From Pyxidicoccus xibeiensis (GTDB lineage Bacteria > Myxococcota > Myxococcia > Myxococcales > Myxococcaceae): a DNA stretch of 64,000 nucleotides. Under the pieces are notes generated by a model. The model had not been told where the DNA came from, searched no databases, and saw only the letters and a program-made list of their open reading frames with translations. Numbering within the stretch: position 1 is the first letter of the stretch; the number at the start of each line of letters is the position of its first letter. The stretch is taken from NCBI RefSeq assembly GCF_024198175.1, contig NZ_JAJVKV010000005.1, positions 992,001 to 1,056,000 on the forward strand. Reading direction: 5' to 3'. Shown here one piece after another: positions 25,772 through 33,742 of the stretch. The translations under genes were made by a program, and so were the position numbers.

Positions 25772-26767
25772 TCAGGCCAGCCGCTCCAGCTCTCGCGCGA
25801 GCAGCGTCTCCAGCTCGCGGATGCTCTTGTAGACGATGCAGCGGTAGGAGGCGACGTCGAAGCGCAGCTCCCTCACGTCGCGCACCATGAGGATGCACGG
25901 CCGCCCGCGGCCCCACGCATAGCCGACCTCCAGGTACACGTTGGGGTTGGCCATGGACAGGTCGGCGATGACCACCTTCGCCGTGTCGATGCGCTCGCGG
26001 ATGCGCTGGATGATGGGCCCGTCGAACACCGCCTGGTCCACGCGCTCGCACAGCAGGCCCGCCGTCTTCACAGGCCCGAGGATGCCGTAGTGGTAGGTGT
26101 CCTCCAGCTCCGGCGCGAAGGGCATGGCCACGAAGGCGTGCGGCTTCTCCAAGGACACCGTGCCCGCCGTGGCCATGGGCGGCGCCTGCACGACGGCGCT
26201 CATCCGCTGCACCCGGAAGCCGTTGCCGCCCGGCAGCGCCGTCACCCCGGGCGTGCCGACGAGCCCCCGCTCCATCGCCTTGCGCAGCCGCGCAGCGCGC
26301 CGCGCGTCCACCTCCACCACCGTGAAGCGCTCCAGGCCCTGCGGCCCCGTGCCCCGCTGGAAGGCCTCCACGAGTCCACCGACGAACGCGAGCGCCGCCT
26401 CGTCCTCGTCCAGCCCGTAGTTCGGCCCGTGCACCGTGCCGGCCACGTGCTTCAGCGCCGTGTGTGACTCCAGGGCCTTCAGCGCGCGCACGGAGAACTG
26501 GCGGATTTCGTGGTAGCCGAAGTCGCCCAGGCGCACCGTGCCCAGGAAGAGCGCCAGGGGCGCTGCCAGTCCCCCGCGCGTCTCCACCAGGCGGTACTGC
26601 CCCGGGAGCACCTCCACCTCCGAGGCGGGAATGCCCACCCGCTCCAGCCGCTTCGCCGCCGCGCCCGCCGCCCCGTAGAGCCGCTGCGCGTACTTGTAGA
26701 GCACCGCGTCCGCGGACGTGTCCGCGAGGTCTCCCACTTCCAGAATCAAGTCCAGGGACACACTCAT
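25772..26767 (-). CDS. two-domain protein: macro-like N-terminus plus TIR/deoxyribosyltransferase-like C-terminus
   Basis: 331 residues from the ATG at 26767. The N-terminal half (1-170) reads ADAVLYKYAQRLYGAAGA, LGTVRLGDFGYHEIRQFSVRAL, VAGTVHGPNYGLDEDEAALAF; this type of domain precedes CHAT proteases and other effectors in bacterial conflict systems and looks like a macro/M17-N-like alpha/beta fold (inference). The C-terminal half (about 205-325) is HAFVAMPFAPELEDTYHYGI, DGPIIQRIRERIDTAKVVIADLS and NPNVYLEVGYAWGRGRPCI, the nucleoside-2-deoxyribosyltransferase/TIR-like fold with the E of YLEVGYA in the place of the catalytic acid of NAD-hydrolysing relatives. A nucleotide-sensing or NAD-consuming defence effector is plausible; no adjacent partner gene is seen. 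Confidence 0.6.
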   Translation of the reverse strand: MSVSLDLILEVGDLADTSADAVLYKYAQRLYGAAGAAAKRLERVGIPASEVEVLPGQYRLVETRGGLAAPLALFLGTVRLGDFGYHEIRQFSVRALKALESHTALKHVAGTVHGPNYGLDEDEAALAFVGGLVEAFQRGTGPQGLERFTVVEVDARRAARLRKAMERGLVGTPGVTALPGGNGFRVQRMSAVVQAPPMATAGTVSLEKPHAFVAMPFAPELEDTYHYGILGPVKTAGLLCERVDQAVFDGPIIQRIRERIDTAKVVIADLSMANPNVYLEVGYAWGRGRPCILMVRDVRELRFDVASYRCIVYKSIRELETLLARELERLA

Positions 26768-27010
26768 CGCCCCCGACTGTAGGGCCTTCCGCCACGTCCA
26801 CCCAACCCGGACCCACACCGTCCGTCGCAGTAGGAAATCTGGAGTCGTGCGCAGATTCTCAAAAAATTAGTACGACCCATTTGAAGTTCTCCACCCGTAT
26901 TGTGCTATGGAGCCCAGCGTTCCGGGAAAAGTCCGGGGCACCCCATGTCCCCTTGGGGGGGGTCCAACCCGACACGGCCGCTGGCCTGCCGGGCACGGAA
27001 GGAGAGTCAC
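26768..27010. promoter_or_regulatory. divergent promoter region
   Basis: A 243-bp gap between two divergently transcribed genes contains a distinctly AT-rich core (26850-26920). On the plus strand a TTGAAG at 26882 and a TGCTATGGA extended -10-like element around 26905 could drive the flavin monooxygenase gene (19-bp spacing, so weak). Nothing else is evident. Confidence 0.35.
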
Positions 27011-28330
27011 ATGGCGAGCATCGGCATCATCGGCGCCGGCACGGCCGGCCTGCACCTGGGCTTGAAGCTGCTGTCCCACGGCATCCCCGTGACGCTGTAC
27101 GCGGAGCAGGACCCGGCGAAGCTGCGCACCGGGCGGCTGCTCAACACGGTGGCGCACCACTCGCCCACCCGGAACCGGGAGCGCGAGCTGGGCGTGGACC
27201 ACTGGAGCGGGCCGCACGCGGACCTGCACTCCGTGGGCATCCACGTGAACGGGCCGCAGCCGTTCGGGCTGCGGGGCCGGCTGGACTCGTCCACCATCTT
27301 CGTGGACTACCGCCTGTACCAGCCGAGGCTGGCGGAGGACTTCGTGGCGCGCGGGGGCCGGCTGGAGGTGCTGCCCGTGGACGTCGCGGTGCTGGAGGCG
27401 GTGACGCTCCGGCATGACCTGGTGGTGGTGGCCACCGGCCGCAACGGGCTGACGTCGCTCTTCCCGCGCATCCCGGAGCTGTCGCCGCACACGAAGCCGG
27501 CCCGCCTGCTGTTCGCCGCCCTGCTCAAGGGCGTGCACATGCAGGAGCCCATCAGCATGATTGCGAACCTGGTGCCGGGCCATGGTGAAATCTTCGAGGC
27601 TCAGGTCATCACCCGCTACGGCCGCGTGCCGAGCATCCTCATCGAGGCGCTGCCCGAGGGGGAGCTGGCGGTGCTCGGCCAGCAGCGCTACGACGCGGAC
27701 CCGCGCGCCTTCGAGGCGCTGCTGATGGACCGGCTGCGCCGCTTCGCGCCCACCACCTTCGAGCGCGTGGAGCCGGAGCAGTTCGGCGTGCTGGGGCCCA
27801 TGGACTGGCTGCAGGGCAGCCTCACCCCCATGGTCCGCCAGGGCTGGGCACGGCTGGCCAACGGCCGCTGTGTCATGGCCGTGGGCGACACGCACGTGAC
27901 GAACGACCCGGTCGCCGGCCAGGGCGCCAACGCGGCGTCGGCCTCCGCCTTCGCGCTGGCGGCGAGCATCCTCGACGCCGTGGGCATGGACCGTCCGTTC
28001 GACGAGGCCTTCTGCCGCGACGCGGAGACGAAGACGTGGGCGGCCGCCGCCCCGGCGACGCACTGGACCAATGCCCTGCTCCAGCCGCCGCCTCCGCACG
28101 TCGTCGACGTGCTGGTCGCCGGCAGCCAGGAGCAGCGCGTCGCGGACGCCTTCGTCAGTGCCTTCATGGTTCCGGAGCGCATCCTCGCTGCCTGTGGGAG
28201 CCCGGAGAGCGCGGCGGCCTTCGTCGCCAACAGCCGTCAGCCGGCCCCCGCGGTGTCCCCGGCGATGGACGCGCCGGCCTGGCAGCTGCCTCCCGAAGAG
28301 GTGGTGGTGCCGGTGGCCCGGGTGCACTGA
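27011..28330 (+). CDS. StyA-type FAD-dependent monooxygenase
   Basis: 439 residues from the ATG at 27011 (GGAGAG four bases upstream). It follows styrene/indole monooxygenase StyA along its length: dinucleotide motif GIIGAGTAGLHLGLKL, LLNTVAHHSPT, VDYRLYQPRL, LLVV-like VVVATGR, LFAALLKGVHM, SFSPGHGE-like LVPGHGE, DDPRAF-like DADPRAF, and VGDTHVTNDPVAGQGANAAS. StyA uses FADH2 delivered by a separate reductase (StyB) to epoxidise styrene or indole-like alkenes. No reductase gene is nearby, so reduced flavin must come from elsewhere. The substrate here is unknown; a role in tailoring of a secondary metabolite or indole oxidation is inference. Confidence 0.88.
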   Translation: MASIGIIGAGTAGLHLGLKLLSHGIPVTLYAEQDPAKLRTGRLLNTVAHHSPTRNRERELGVDHWSGPHADLHSVGIHVNGPQPFGLRGRLDSSTIFVDYRLYQPRLAEDFVARGGRLEVLPVDVAVLEAVTLRHDLVVVATGRNGLTSLFPRIPELSPHTKPARLLFAALLKGVHMQEPISMIANLVPGHGEIFEAQVITRYGRVPSILIEALPEGELAVLGQQRYDADPRAFEALLMDRLRRFAPTTFERVEPEQFGVLGPMDWLQGSLTPMVRQGWARLANGRCVMAVGDTHVTNDPVAGQGANAASASAFALAASILDAVGMDRPFDEAFCRDAETKTWAAAAPATHWTNALLQPPPPHVVDVLVAGSQEQRVADAFVSAFMVPERILAACGSPESAAAFVANSRQPAPAVSPAMDAPAWQLPPEEVVVPVARVH

Positions 28331-28348
28331 GCCCGGCGGCCGTCCCCC

Positions 28349-28380
28349 CGCGCGGCGGGATTGAGTCCTGCCGCCGCGGG
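28349..28380 (+). terminator. GC-rich hairpin after StyA-like gene
   Basis: Arms around CGCGGCGGGA and TCCTGCCGCCGCG with a TTGAG loop, 19 bp after the stop and 24 bp before the next start. There is no T-run, so it could attenuate rather than fully terminate transcription. Confidence 0.4.
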
Positions 28381-28403
28381 AGCGCCCGGTTATCTTCCGC
28401 GCC

Positions 28404-29360
28404 ATGCGATTCGCCATCGTGGGTTCGGGAGGAGTCGGTGGGTACTACGGCGCGCGGCTGGTGCGCGCCGGCCAGCAGGTGACGTTCCTCGCCCGGGGCG
28501 CTCATCTGAGAGCCATGCGTGAGAAGGGCCTCTCCATCCGAAGCATCGAGGGAGACTTCACCGTCCCCGTGCGCGCCGAGGAGGACCCCGCCCGCGTGGG
28601 CCCGGTGGACGTGGTCGTCCTGGCGGTGAAGAACTACGACGTCGCCTCCGTGCTGCCCACGGTGAAGACGCTCGCCGCCGCGTCGGACACGCCCGCCCTG
28701 GGCGGCACCACCGCCGCCATCCTCACGCTGCAGAATGGCGTGGACAGCCCCGGCGAGGTGGCCGCCGTGGTGGGCGAGGCACCGGTCATCGGCGGCACGA
28801 CGTACATCTCCACCGCCATCAGCGAGCCGGGCGTCATCTCGCAGACGGGCAAGTACCACCGCATCGTGCTGGGCGAGGTGTTCGGCGACACGTCCCGCGT
28901 GTCCCCGCGTGTGCAGGCGCTGCGCGACGTGCTGGCGGGCGCGGGGCTGAACGTGGAGGCGGTGGCCGACGCGCGAGCGCCGCTCTGGGAGAAGCTCGCC
29001 TTCCTCGCGGCCATGTCCGGCTTCTGCACCGCGGCCCGCCTGCCCCTGGGGCCGCTGCGGGAGGCCGGCCCCTTCCGCGAGATGTTCCAGGAGGCCGCCG
29101 CCGAGGTGCTCCGCGTGGCCGCCGCCGAGGGCGTCGTCACCACCACCCGCCCCGAGGACGTGCGGAAGTTCATGGAAGGGCTGCAGGACGACATGCGCCC
29201 GTCGATGATGGTGGACCTCGAGGGCGGCAAGCCGCTGGAGGTGGAGTACCTCCAGGGCACGGTGTCCCGGCGGGGCAAGGCCCGCGGCGTGCCCACGCCG
29301 GTGATGAGCACGCTCTACTCACTGTTGCTTCCGCACGTGCGCGGGCTCCGCAAGGGCTGA
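28404..29360 (+). CDS. 2-dehydropantoate 2-reductase-like (ApbA/PanE family)
   Basis: 318 residues. N-terminal NADPH-binding GSGGVGGYYGARL, the VDVVVLAVKNYD strand, TLQNGVDSPGEV, and the C-terminal helical domain with LWEKLAFLAAMSGFCT (catalytic-type Lys) and RPSMMVDLEGGKPLEVEYLQGTV are all ApbA/PanE family marks. The family reduces ketopantoate in pantothenate and CoA synthesis. Paralogs with other substrates are frequent, so panE is not asserted. It lies 73 bp downstream of the StyA-like gene on the same strand. Its 3' end is part of a short duplication shared with the convergent ArsR gene. Confidence 0.88.
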   Translation: MRFAIVGSGGVGGYYGARLVRAGQQVTFLARGAHLRAMREKGLSIRSIEGDFTVPVRAEEDPARVGPVDVVVLAVKNYDVASVLPTVKTLAAASDTPALGGTTAAILTLQNGVDSPGEVAAVVGEAPVIGGTTYISTAISEPGVISQTGKYHRIVLGEVFGDTSRVSPRVQALRDVLAGAGLNVEAVADARAPLWEKLAFLAAMSGFCTAARLPLGPLREAGPFREMFQEAAAEVLRVAAAEGVVTTTRPEDVRKFMEGLQDDMRPSMMVDLEGGKPLEVEYLQGTVSRRGKARGVPTPVMSTLYSLLLPHVRGLRKG

Positions 29361-29394
29361 GGCCGCGCGCCGCTCAGGGCTTCTGCTTCCTGCC
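29327..29394. repeat. short tandem duplication, copy 1 (3' end of ApbA/PanE-like gene)
   Basis: About 60 bp running from the last ten codons of the reductase gene through its stop to a GGGCTTCTGCTTCCTGCC stretch. It is repeated almost exactly at 29401-29461. This copy has about seven extra bases in the middle (GCGCCGC). Confidence 0.85.
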
Positions 29395-29400
29395 ACCGCG

Positions 29401-29461
29401 GCTGCCGCACGTGCACGGGCTCCGCAAGGGCTGAGGCCGCTCAGGGCTTCTTCTTCCTGCC
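29401..29461. repeat. short tandem duplication, copy 2 (3' end of ArsR gene)
   Basis: Second copy of the unit at 29327-29394. It repeats the reductase 3' end (GTGCACGGGCTCCGCAAGGG plus TGA) and, read on the other strand, supplies the final codons and stop of the ArsR-type gene. The duplication has thus doubled the junction between two convergent genes. Confidence 0.85.
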
Positions 29462-29842
29462 GCGCCGGGGAGCTTCGCGTCCCTCCTCTTCGGCCTTCAT
29501 GTCATCGAGCACGGCGTCGAGGCGCTGGAAGGTGGCTTCCCAGAACTCGCGGTAGCGCTCCAGCCACTCGTTGGCCTCCGCGAGCGGGGCGGCCTCCAGT
29601 CGGCGGGGCCGGCGCTGCGCATCGCGGCCGCCCGAAATCAGGCCGGCGCGCTCCAGCACCTTGAGGTGCTTGGAGATGGCGGGCTGGCTCATCGCGAACG
29701 GCTCCGCCAGCTCGTTCACCGACGCCTCCCCCGCCGCGAGCCGGGCGAGGATGGCCCGCCGGGTCGGGTCCGCGAGCGCGGCGAAAATCGCATCCAGGCG
29801 GCTCCCGGCCGCGCCTCCATGAGTCATCGGATTTATATCCAT
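29441..29842 (-). CDS. ArsR-family transcriptional regulator
   Basis: 133 residues if the ATG at 29842 is used; the ATG at 29827 (MTHGG) is an equally reasonable start. Winged helix: IFAALADPTRRAILARLAAGEASVNELAEPF, recognition helix MSQPAISKHLKVLERAGLI, wing SGGRDAQRRPRRLEAAPL, then a WLERYREFWEATFQRLD helix. This is the subgroup normally paired with an SRPBCC (AHSA1-like) gene, but none is adjacent. There are no metal-binding Cys residues, so metal sensing is unlikely. The C-terminus is Lys/Arg-rich. The AT-rich palindrome at its start codon suggests autorepression. Confidence 0.85.
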   Translation of the reverse strand: MDINPMTHGGAAGSRLDAIFAALADPTRRAILARLAAGEASVNELAEPFAMSQPAISKHLKVLERAGLISGGRDAQRRPRRLEAAPLAEANEWLERYREFWEATFQRLDAVLDDMKAEEEGREAPRRGRKKKP

Positions 29843-29851
29843 ATGGTTATA
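29834..29851. promoter_or_regulatory. palindromic operator-like site at the ArsR start
   Basis: TATATCCATATGGTTATA is an 18-bp palindrome with one mismatched pair around a perfect CCATATGG core, in very AT-rich sequence unlike the surroundings. It overlaps the first possible ATG of the ArsR gene and includes TATAA-like -10 elements on the minus strand, so the regulator could block its own promoter. If the -10 is TATATAA, the message may be nearly leaderless. Confidence 0.55.
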
Positions 29852-29980
29852 TAAAAACACCCCCTTCCGGCGTCAAGTCCGGGGGCCAGGCGGGGCCGCC
29901 GTGCTCGGACGTCCTGGGAGCCGCCAGCACGGCCCTCCAGTGCATGCAATGGCGGGCCGGGATTGGCATATGGAGGGGGT

Positions 29981-30721
29981 ATGCCCGAGCCGAAGCCCCG
30001 TCCCGCCGCCGCCAGCGACCTGCCGCCATTGATGGGCCGGGTGGCGTTTCTCGCCGTCGCCTCCGGCCTGACGCCGCTCATCCCGGTGCCCTTCCTGGAC
30101 GACTACGCCCTGCGCCAGACGCGCGAGGGCATGGTCCGCACCATCCTCCGGGAGCACGGCCTGCCCGCGCCGGCCCGGGCGGTGGAGCTGCTGGCCGGCT
30201 CGCACGTGAGCCAGACGATGGGCGGCCGGGTGATGAGCCTGCTCAAGAGCGTGGTGCTCTTCCCCGTGCAGAAGATCTTCCGGAAGGTCTTCTTCGTGCT
30301 GTGGATCAAGGACTGCGTGGACATGGCGTCCCTGTCCCTGCACCACGGCTACCTGCTCACCCACGCCGTGGAGCGGGGAGACGTGGACGCCGGCTCGCTC
30401 GCGGGCGACATGCCCCGGCGCATCCACGACGCCATCGTCGCCGCCTGCGCGGAGGTGGACGCCCGCCCGGTGAATCAAATCCTCCGCCGGCTCTTCGCCA
30501 GCAGCCGCGTGCTGATGGCTGAGGCCACCCGCGCCTTCTTCAGCCCGAAGAACCCCGGCCCCCGCACGCCCGACGCGGAGCAGAGCGCCGAGGTGAAGTC
30601 GCTGACGGACCGGCTGCTCGCGGAGCTGTGGGAGGAGCGCGGCTACTTCCTCGCGCTCCAGCAGCACTACGACAAGCACCTGAAGGCGGGGCCGGCGCCG
30701 GCCACAGCCTCAGGGGGCTGA
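29981..30721 (+). CDS. conserved hypothetical protein with hydrophobic segments
   Basis: 246 residues from the ATG at 29981, preceded by a strong GGAGGGGG; the frame is open a little further upstream. One hydrophobic stretch near the N-terminus (MGRVAFLAVASGLTPLIPVPFLDD) and another in the middle (SLLKSVVLFPVQKIFRKVFFVLWIKDC) suggest membrane association. The rest is helical and charged. I do not recognise the family. It overlaps the convergent DUF4105 gene by 12 bp at the 3' ends. No regulatory clues beyond the AT-rich gap shared with the ArsR gene, from which it is divergent. Confidence 0.75.
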   Translation: MPEPKPRPAAASDLPPLMGRVAFLAVASGLTPLIPVPFLDDYALRQTREGMVRTILREHGLPAPARAVELLAGSHVSQTMGGRVMSLLKSVVLFPVQKIFRKVFFVLWIKDCVDMASLSLHHGYLLTHAVERGDVDAGSLAGDMPRRIHDAIVAACAEVDARPVNQILRRLFASSRVLMAEATRAFFSPKNPGPRTPDAEQSAEVKSLTDRLLAELWEERGYFLALQQHYDKHLKAGPAPATASGG

Positions 30722-31714
30722 GTCCGCCGTGGCCGCGAGCCCGCGGATGGCCCGGGAGAAGTCCGGCCGGCCCTCCGCTGCAAGCGCGCGCGCGTTGATG
30801 TGGTGCCTCGCGCGGACGACCTCCAGCGGCGCGTCCTTCTCGATGAGACCCAGCTCGTACGCCAGCGCATCCGAGTAGGCCGGCAGCAGCGTCCGGTGGT
30901 CGTACGGCACGTCCACGTCGCTCACCTTCTCGACGTGGCGCACCAGGTTGGTGGTGCAGTTGCTGGTGAGCGTGTCGTAGAACTCCGGCCGCGCGTGCAG
31001 CGCGTTCATCCGCGCCACCATGTCCAGGAAGAAGGAGACGATGCGCTCCTTCGACGCGTCCACCGGGTACAGGTAGACGTCGTCCTTGCGGTGGTTGGAG
31101 CGCAGCTGCACCAGGTCGCGCTCGTCGCCCACGACGTAGATGAGCTCGAACTGGCGGAACAGGCCACCCACGGCGGAGAACGTCTCCCCCTTCTCGCGCC
31201 GCACCTCCACGGAGAAGACGACATAGCGCCCGTCCGAGAAGCCGAAGCTCACCATGGTGTGCGCCGCGCCATAGAAGCCGGAGAACGGCTCCACGATGAA
31301 CCACGCGCCCGTCAGCTCGCGCGTGTCGTACGTCGCCGAGTACCAGGACGCGTCCCAGTCCGTGGTGCTGCGGTAGCGGAAGTCGCGCACGTCGTGAATC
31401 GTCACGCGAGGGCCGTCCACCTCCGCCCGCGCCGCGCGCGCCAGGTCCGGCGCCCAGTCGCGCTCACCCGAAGGCTTCACCGTCTGCATCCACCCGAACA
31501 CCGCCGCGCAGCCCGCCACCACCACCGCCACCGCTCCGCGCCGCGAGCCCTTGCGCCACACCACCACCGCCGCGCCGGCCAGCACCAGCGCCAGCAGCGC
31601 CCGCACCGGGTGCGACCCTTCCGCGCCCGCGCCCGTCAGTGAGAGGGCGAGCGCGATCCAGGCGGTCCCCAGCAGGAGCACGAGGCCGGTGGCGAGATGG
31701 GAGAGCAGGCGCAT
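30710..31714 (-). CDS. DUF4105-type membrane protein (Lnb-like periplasmic domain)
   Basis: 334 residues from the ATG at 31714 (MRLLSH); the frame continues upstream without support. Two N-terminal membrane helices (about 5-27 and 35-75, the latter possibly two short segments) precede a periplasmic domain. The domain motifs AHTMVSFGFSDGRYVVFSVEVRR, YVVGDERDLVQLR and DTLTSNCTTNLVRHV place it in the DUF4105 family. The conserved His, Cys and Asn of that family suggest a papain/NlpC-like or Lnb-type hydrolase, but the reaction is not established here. Divergent from the ABC exporter that opens the biosynthetic cluster, so this gene marks the likely left boundary of the cluster. Confidence 0.8.
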   Translation of the reverse strand: MRLLSHLATGLVLLLGTAWIALALSLTGAGAEGSHPVRALLALVLAGAAVVVWRKGSRRGAVAVVVAGCAAVFGWMQTVKPSGERDWAPDLARAARAEVDGPRVTIHDVRDFRYRSTTDWDASWYSATYDTRELTGAWFIVEPFSGFYGAAHTMVSFGFSDGRYVVFSVEVRREKGETFSAVGGLFRQFELIYVVGDERDLVQLRSNHRKDDVYLYPVDASKERIVSFFLDMVARMNALHARPEFYDTLTSNCTTNLVRHVEKVSDVDVPYDHRTLLPAYSDALAYELGLIEKDAPLEVVRARHHINARALAAEGRPDFSRAIRGLAATADSAP

Positions 31715-31879
31715 GGACCGGAGTATCCGCGTCCCCACGGAAGCTGTCACCGCCCTCCCCGCATTCCGCTCCGTTCTCCTGACGCGCTCCACCGCGAGCC
31801 ACACTCGGGGTGCCAGCCGCGTCCCGGCATGGAGCCCGACTCCTGAGGCACGGGGTACCGCCGCGAACGGCGATGACAT

Positions 31880-33583
31880 ATGACGGCGCTCGGAGCCCGC
31901 GCCAACCGGGCTCCCCGGTCTCCGGGAGACGCCTTGACCCTGCTCGCGCTGCTGTTCCGGAAGTCCAAGCTTCCCATCATCACCTCACTGCTGCTGGGCC
32001 TGCTCGCGGGTGGCTGCGGCGCGGCGCTCATCGCCATCACCAACGAGGCGATTACCTCCAGCAGCCCCGAGGAGGCCTTCCGGCTGCTCCCGAAGTTCGC
32101 GGCGATGGCGGTGGCCGTCCTGGTGACGCGGCTGCTGTCGCAGATCCAGCTCAACGTGCTGCAGCAGCGCGTGGTGCAGGACCTGCGGATGGAGCTGTGC
32201 GAGCGCATCCTCCGCGCGCCGCTGCGGAAGATGGAGGAGGCGGGCCCGCACCGCATCCTGTCGTCGCTCACCGACGACATCCTCGTCATCAGCACGTCCA
32301 TCTCCCTGGCGCCCTACGTCCTCATCAGCGTGGCGACCATCGCCGGCTGCCTGGCGTACCTCGCGTACCTGTCCGGGCCCGTGCTGGCGCTGATGCTCGG
32401 CGTGCTGGCCCTGGTGGGCGTCACCGTGGTGCTGCCCATGCGCAAGGCCTTCGGCCAGCTCGAGCGGCGCCGCGAGCAGAACGACCAGCTCTTCGCCGGC
32501 TTCCGCACGCTCATCGAGGGGACGAAGGAGCTGAGGCTCCACCATGCCCGGAGGACGGCCTTCATGGGCACCGAGCTCAGGCCCACGGCCGAGGCCGTGT
32601 CCGAGTCGATGATCTCCTCCAACAACCTGTTCATCCTCAGCGCCAACTGGGGCAACTTCATGATCGTGGCCGTCATCGGCGCGGTCCTCTTCGGCGTGCC
32701 GCGCTTCTTCGACGTCGATATGGCCACGCTCGTCGGCTACACGCTGGTGGTGCTCTACGTCCAGCAGCCCCTGGACGGCCTGGCGACGCAGATTCCCCAC
32801 CTCGCGCGCAGCCAGGTGGCCATCCGGAAGCTGGAGAAGCTCGGGCTCTCATTGGAGGACGCCCGGGAAATCGTCCCGGAGAACGTGCCCGCCAACCCCA
32901 CCTTCGAGACCCTCGAGCTGGCCGGCATCACCCACAGCTACTACCGCGAGCACGAGGACGGCCACTTCACCCTCGGCCCGATAGACCTGACGCTGCGGCG
33001 GGGCGAGCTGGTCTTCCTGGTGGGCGGCAACGGCAGCGGGAAGACCACCCTGGCCAAGCTCTTCACCGGCCTCTACGTGCCCGAGGCCGGAGAGATTCGC
33101 GTGGACGGCGTGCCGGTGGTGAACGAGACGCGCGCCGCGTACCGGCAGCTCTTCACCGCCGTCTTCTACGACTTCCACCTCTTCGACCGGCTGCTGGGCC
33201 TGGGCCGCCCGGAGCTGCTGGAGCGCGCGCGCACGTACCTCGCCAAGCTCCACCTGGACCGCAAGGTGCGGCTCGAGGGCGACCGGCTCTCCACCACGAA
33301 GCTGTCCCAGGGGCAGCGCAAGCGGCTGGCCCTGCTGACCGCGTACCTGGAGGACCGGCCCGTCTACATCTTCGACGAGTGGGCCGCCGACCAGGACCCG
33401 GTGTTTCGTGAGCTCTTCTACCGGGAGCTGCTCCCTGAGCTGAGAAGCCGGGGAAAACTGGTATTTGTCATCAGCCATGATGACCGATACTTCGGGATGG
33501 CGGACCGGGTGCTGAAGCTCGAGGCAGGGCGGCTGGTGGCGACCTCGATGCAACCACCCGTAAACACTGCCGCTTCCGCCTGA
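31880..33583 (+). CDS. cyclic-peptide-type ABC exporter (SyrD/PvdE-like), copy 1
   Basis: 567 residues: an N-terminal six-helix membrane domain (about 25-330) fused to one ATP-binding domain. Walker A is GGNGSGKTT at 382-390, the signature LSQGQ begins at residue 475, and Walker B lies in VYIFDEWAADQDP; the H-loop is ISHDDRYF. The EWAADQDP form and overall layout are those of the SyrD/PvdE 'cyclic peptide export' group, which move peptides made by NRPS to the periplasm or outside. It is first in the rightward cluster and a close paralog lies at 58303. Likely exports the cluster product or a prodrug. The gene ends in a small hairpin that contains its own stop codon. Confidence 0.93.
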   Translation: MTALGARANRAPRSPGDALTLLALLFRKSKLPIITSLLLGLLAGGCGAALIAITNEAITSSSPEEAFRLLPKFAAMAVAVLVTRLLSQIQLNVLQQRVVQDLRMELCERILRAPLRKMEEAGPHRILSSLTDDILVISTSISLAPYVLISVATIAGCLAYLAYLSGPVLALMLGVLALVGVTVVLPMRKAFGQLERRREQNDQLFAGFRTLIEGTKELRLHHARRTAFMGTELRPTAEAVSESMISSNNLFILSANWGNFMIVAVIGAVLFGVPRFFDVDMATLVGYTLVVLYVQQPLDGLATQIPHLARSQVAIRKLEKLGLSLEDAREIVPENVPANPTFETLELAGITHSYYREHEDGHFTLGPIDLTLRRGELVFLVGGNGSGKTTLAKLFTGLYVPEAGEIRVDGVPVVNETRAAYRQLFTAVFYDFHLFDRLLGLGRPELLERARTYLAKLHLDRKVRLEGDRLSTTKLSQGQRKRLALLTAYLEDRPVYIFDEWAADQDPVFRELFYRELLPELRSRGKLVFVISHDDRYFGMADRVLKLEAGRLVATSMQPPVNTAASA

Positions 33584-33590
33584 GGCGGAA
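33574..33590 (+). terminator. hairpin spanning the exporter stop codon
   Basis: TTCCGCC-TGA-GGCGGAA is a perfect 7-bp stem with the stop codon as the loop, followed by AT-rich sequence. A second inverted repeat, ATTCCAG/CTGGAAT (33590-33619), adjoins it and surrounds a TATAAAAT element that may be a promoter for the next gene. Confidence 0.4.
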
Positions 33591-33742
33591 TTCCAGGATT
33601 ATAAAATTTCAACTGGAATATACGACGCTCCCGTCAGACCCGTGATTCATGCTAGGGGATGTATCAGCCTTTTCACTGGCAGATAATCTCGCGGCCCCAT
33701 AGCACGATGGACGGCCACGCCAACACGACAAGGGGTCCTCCG

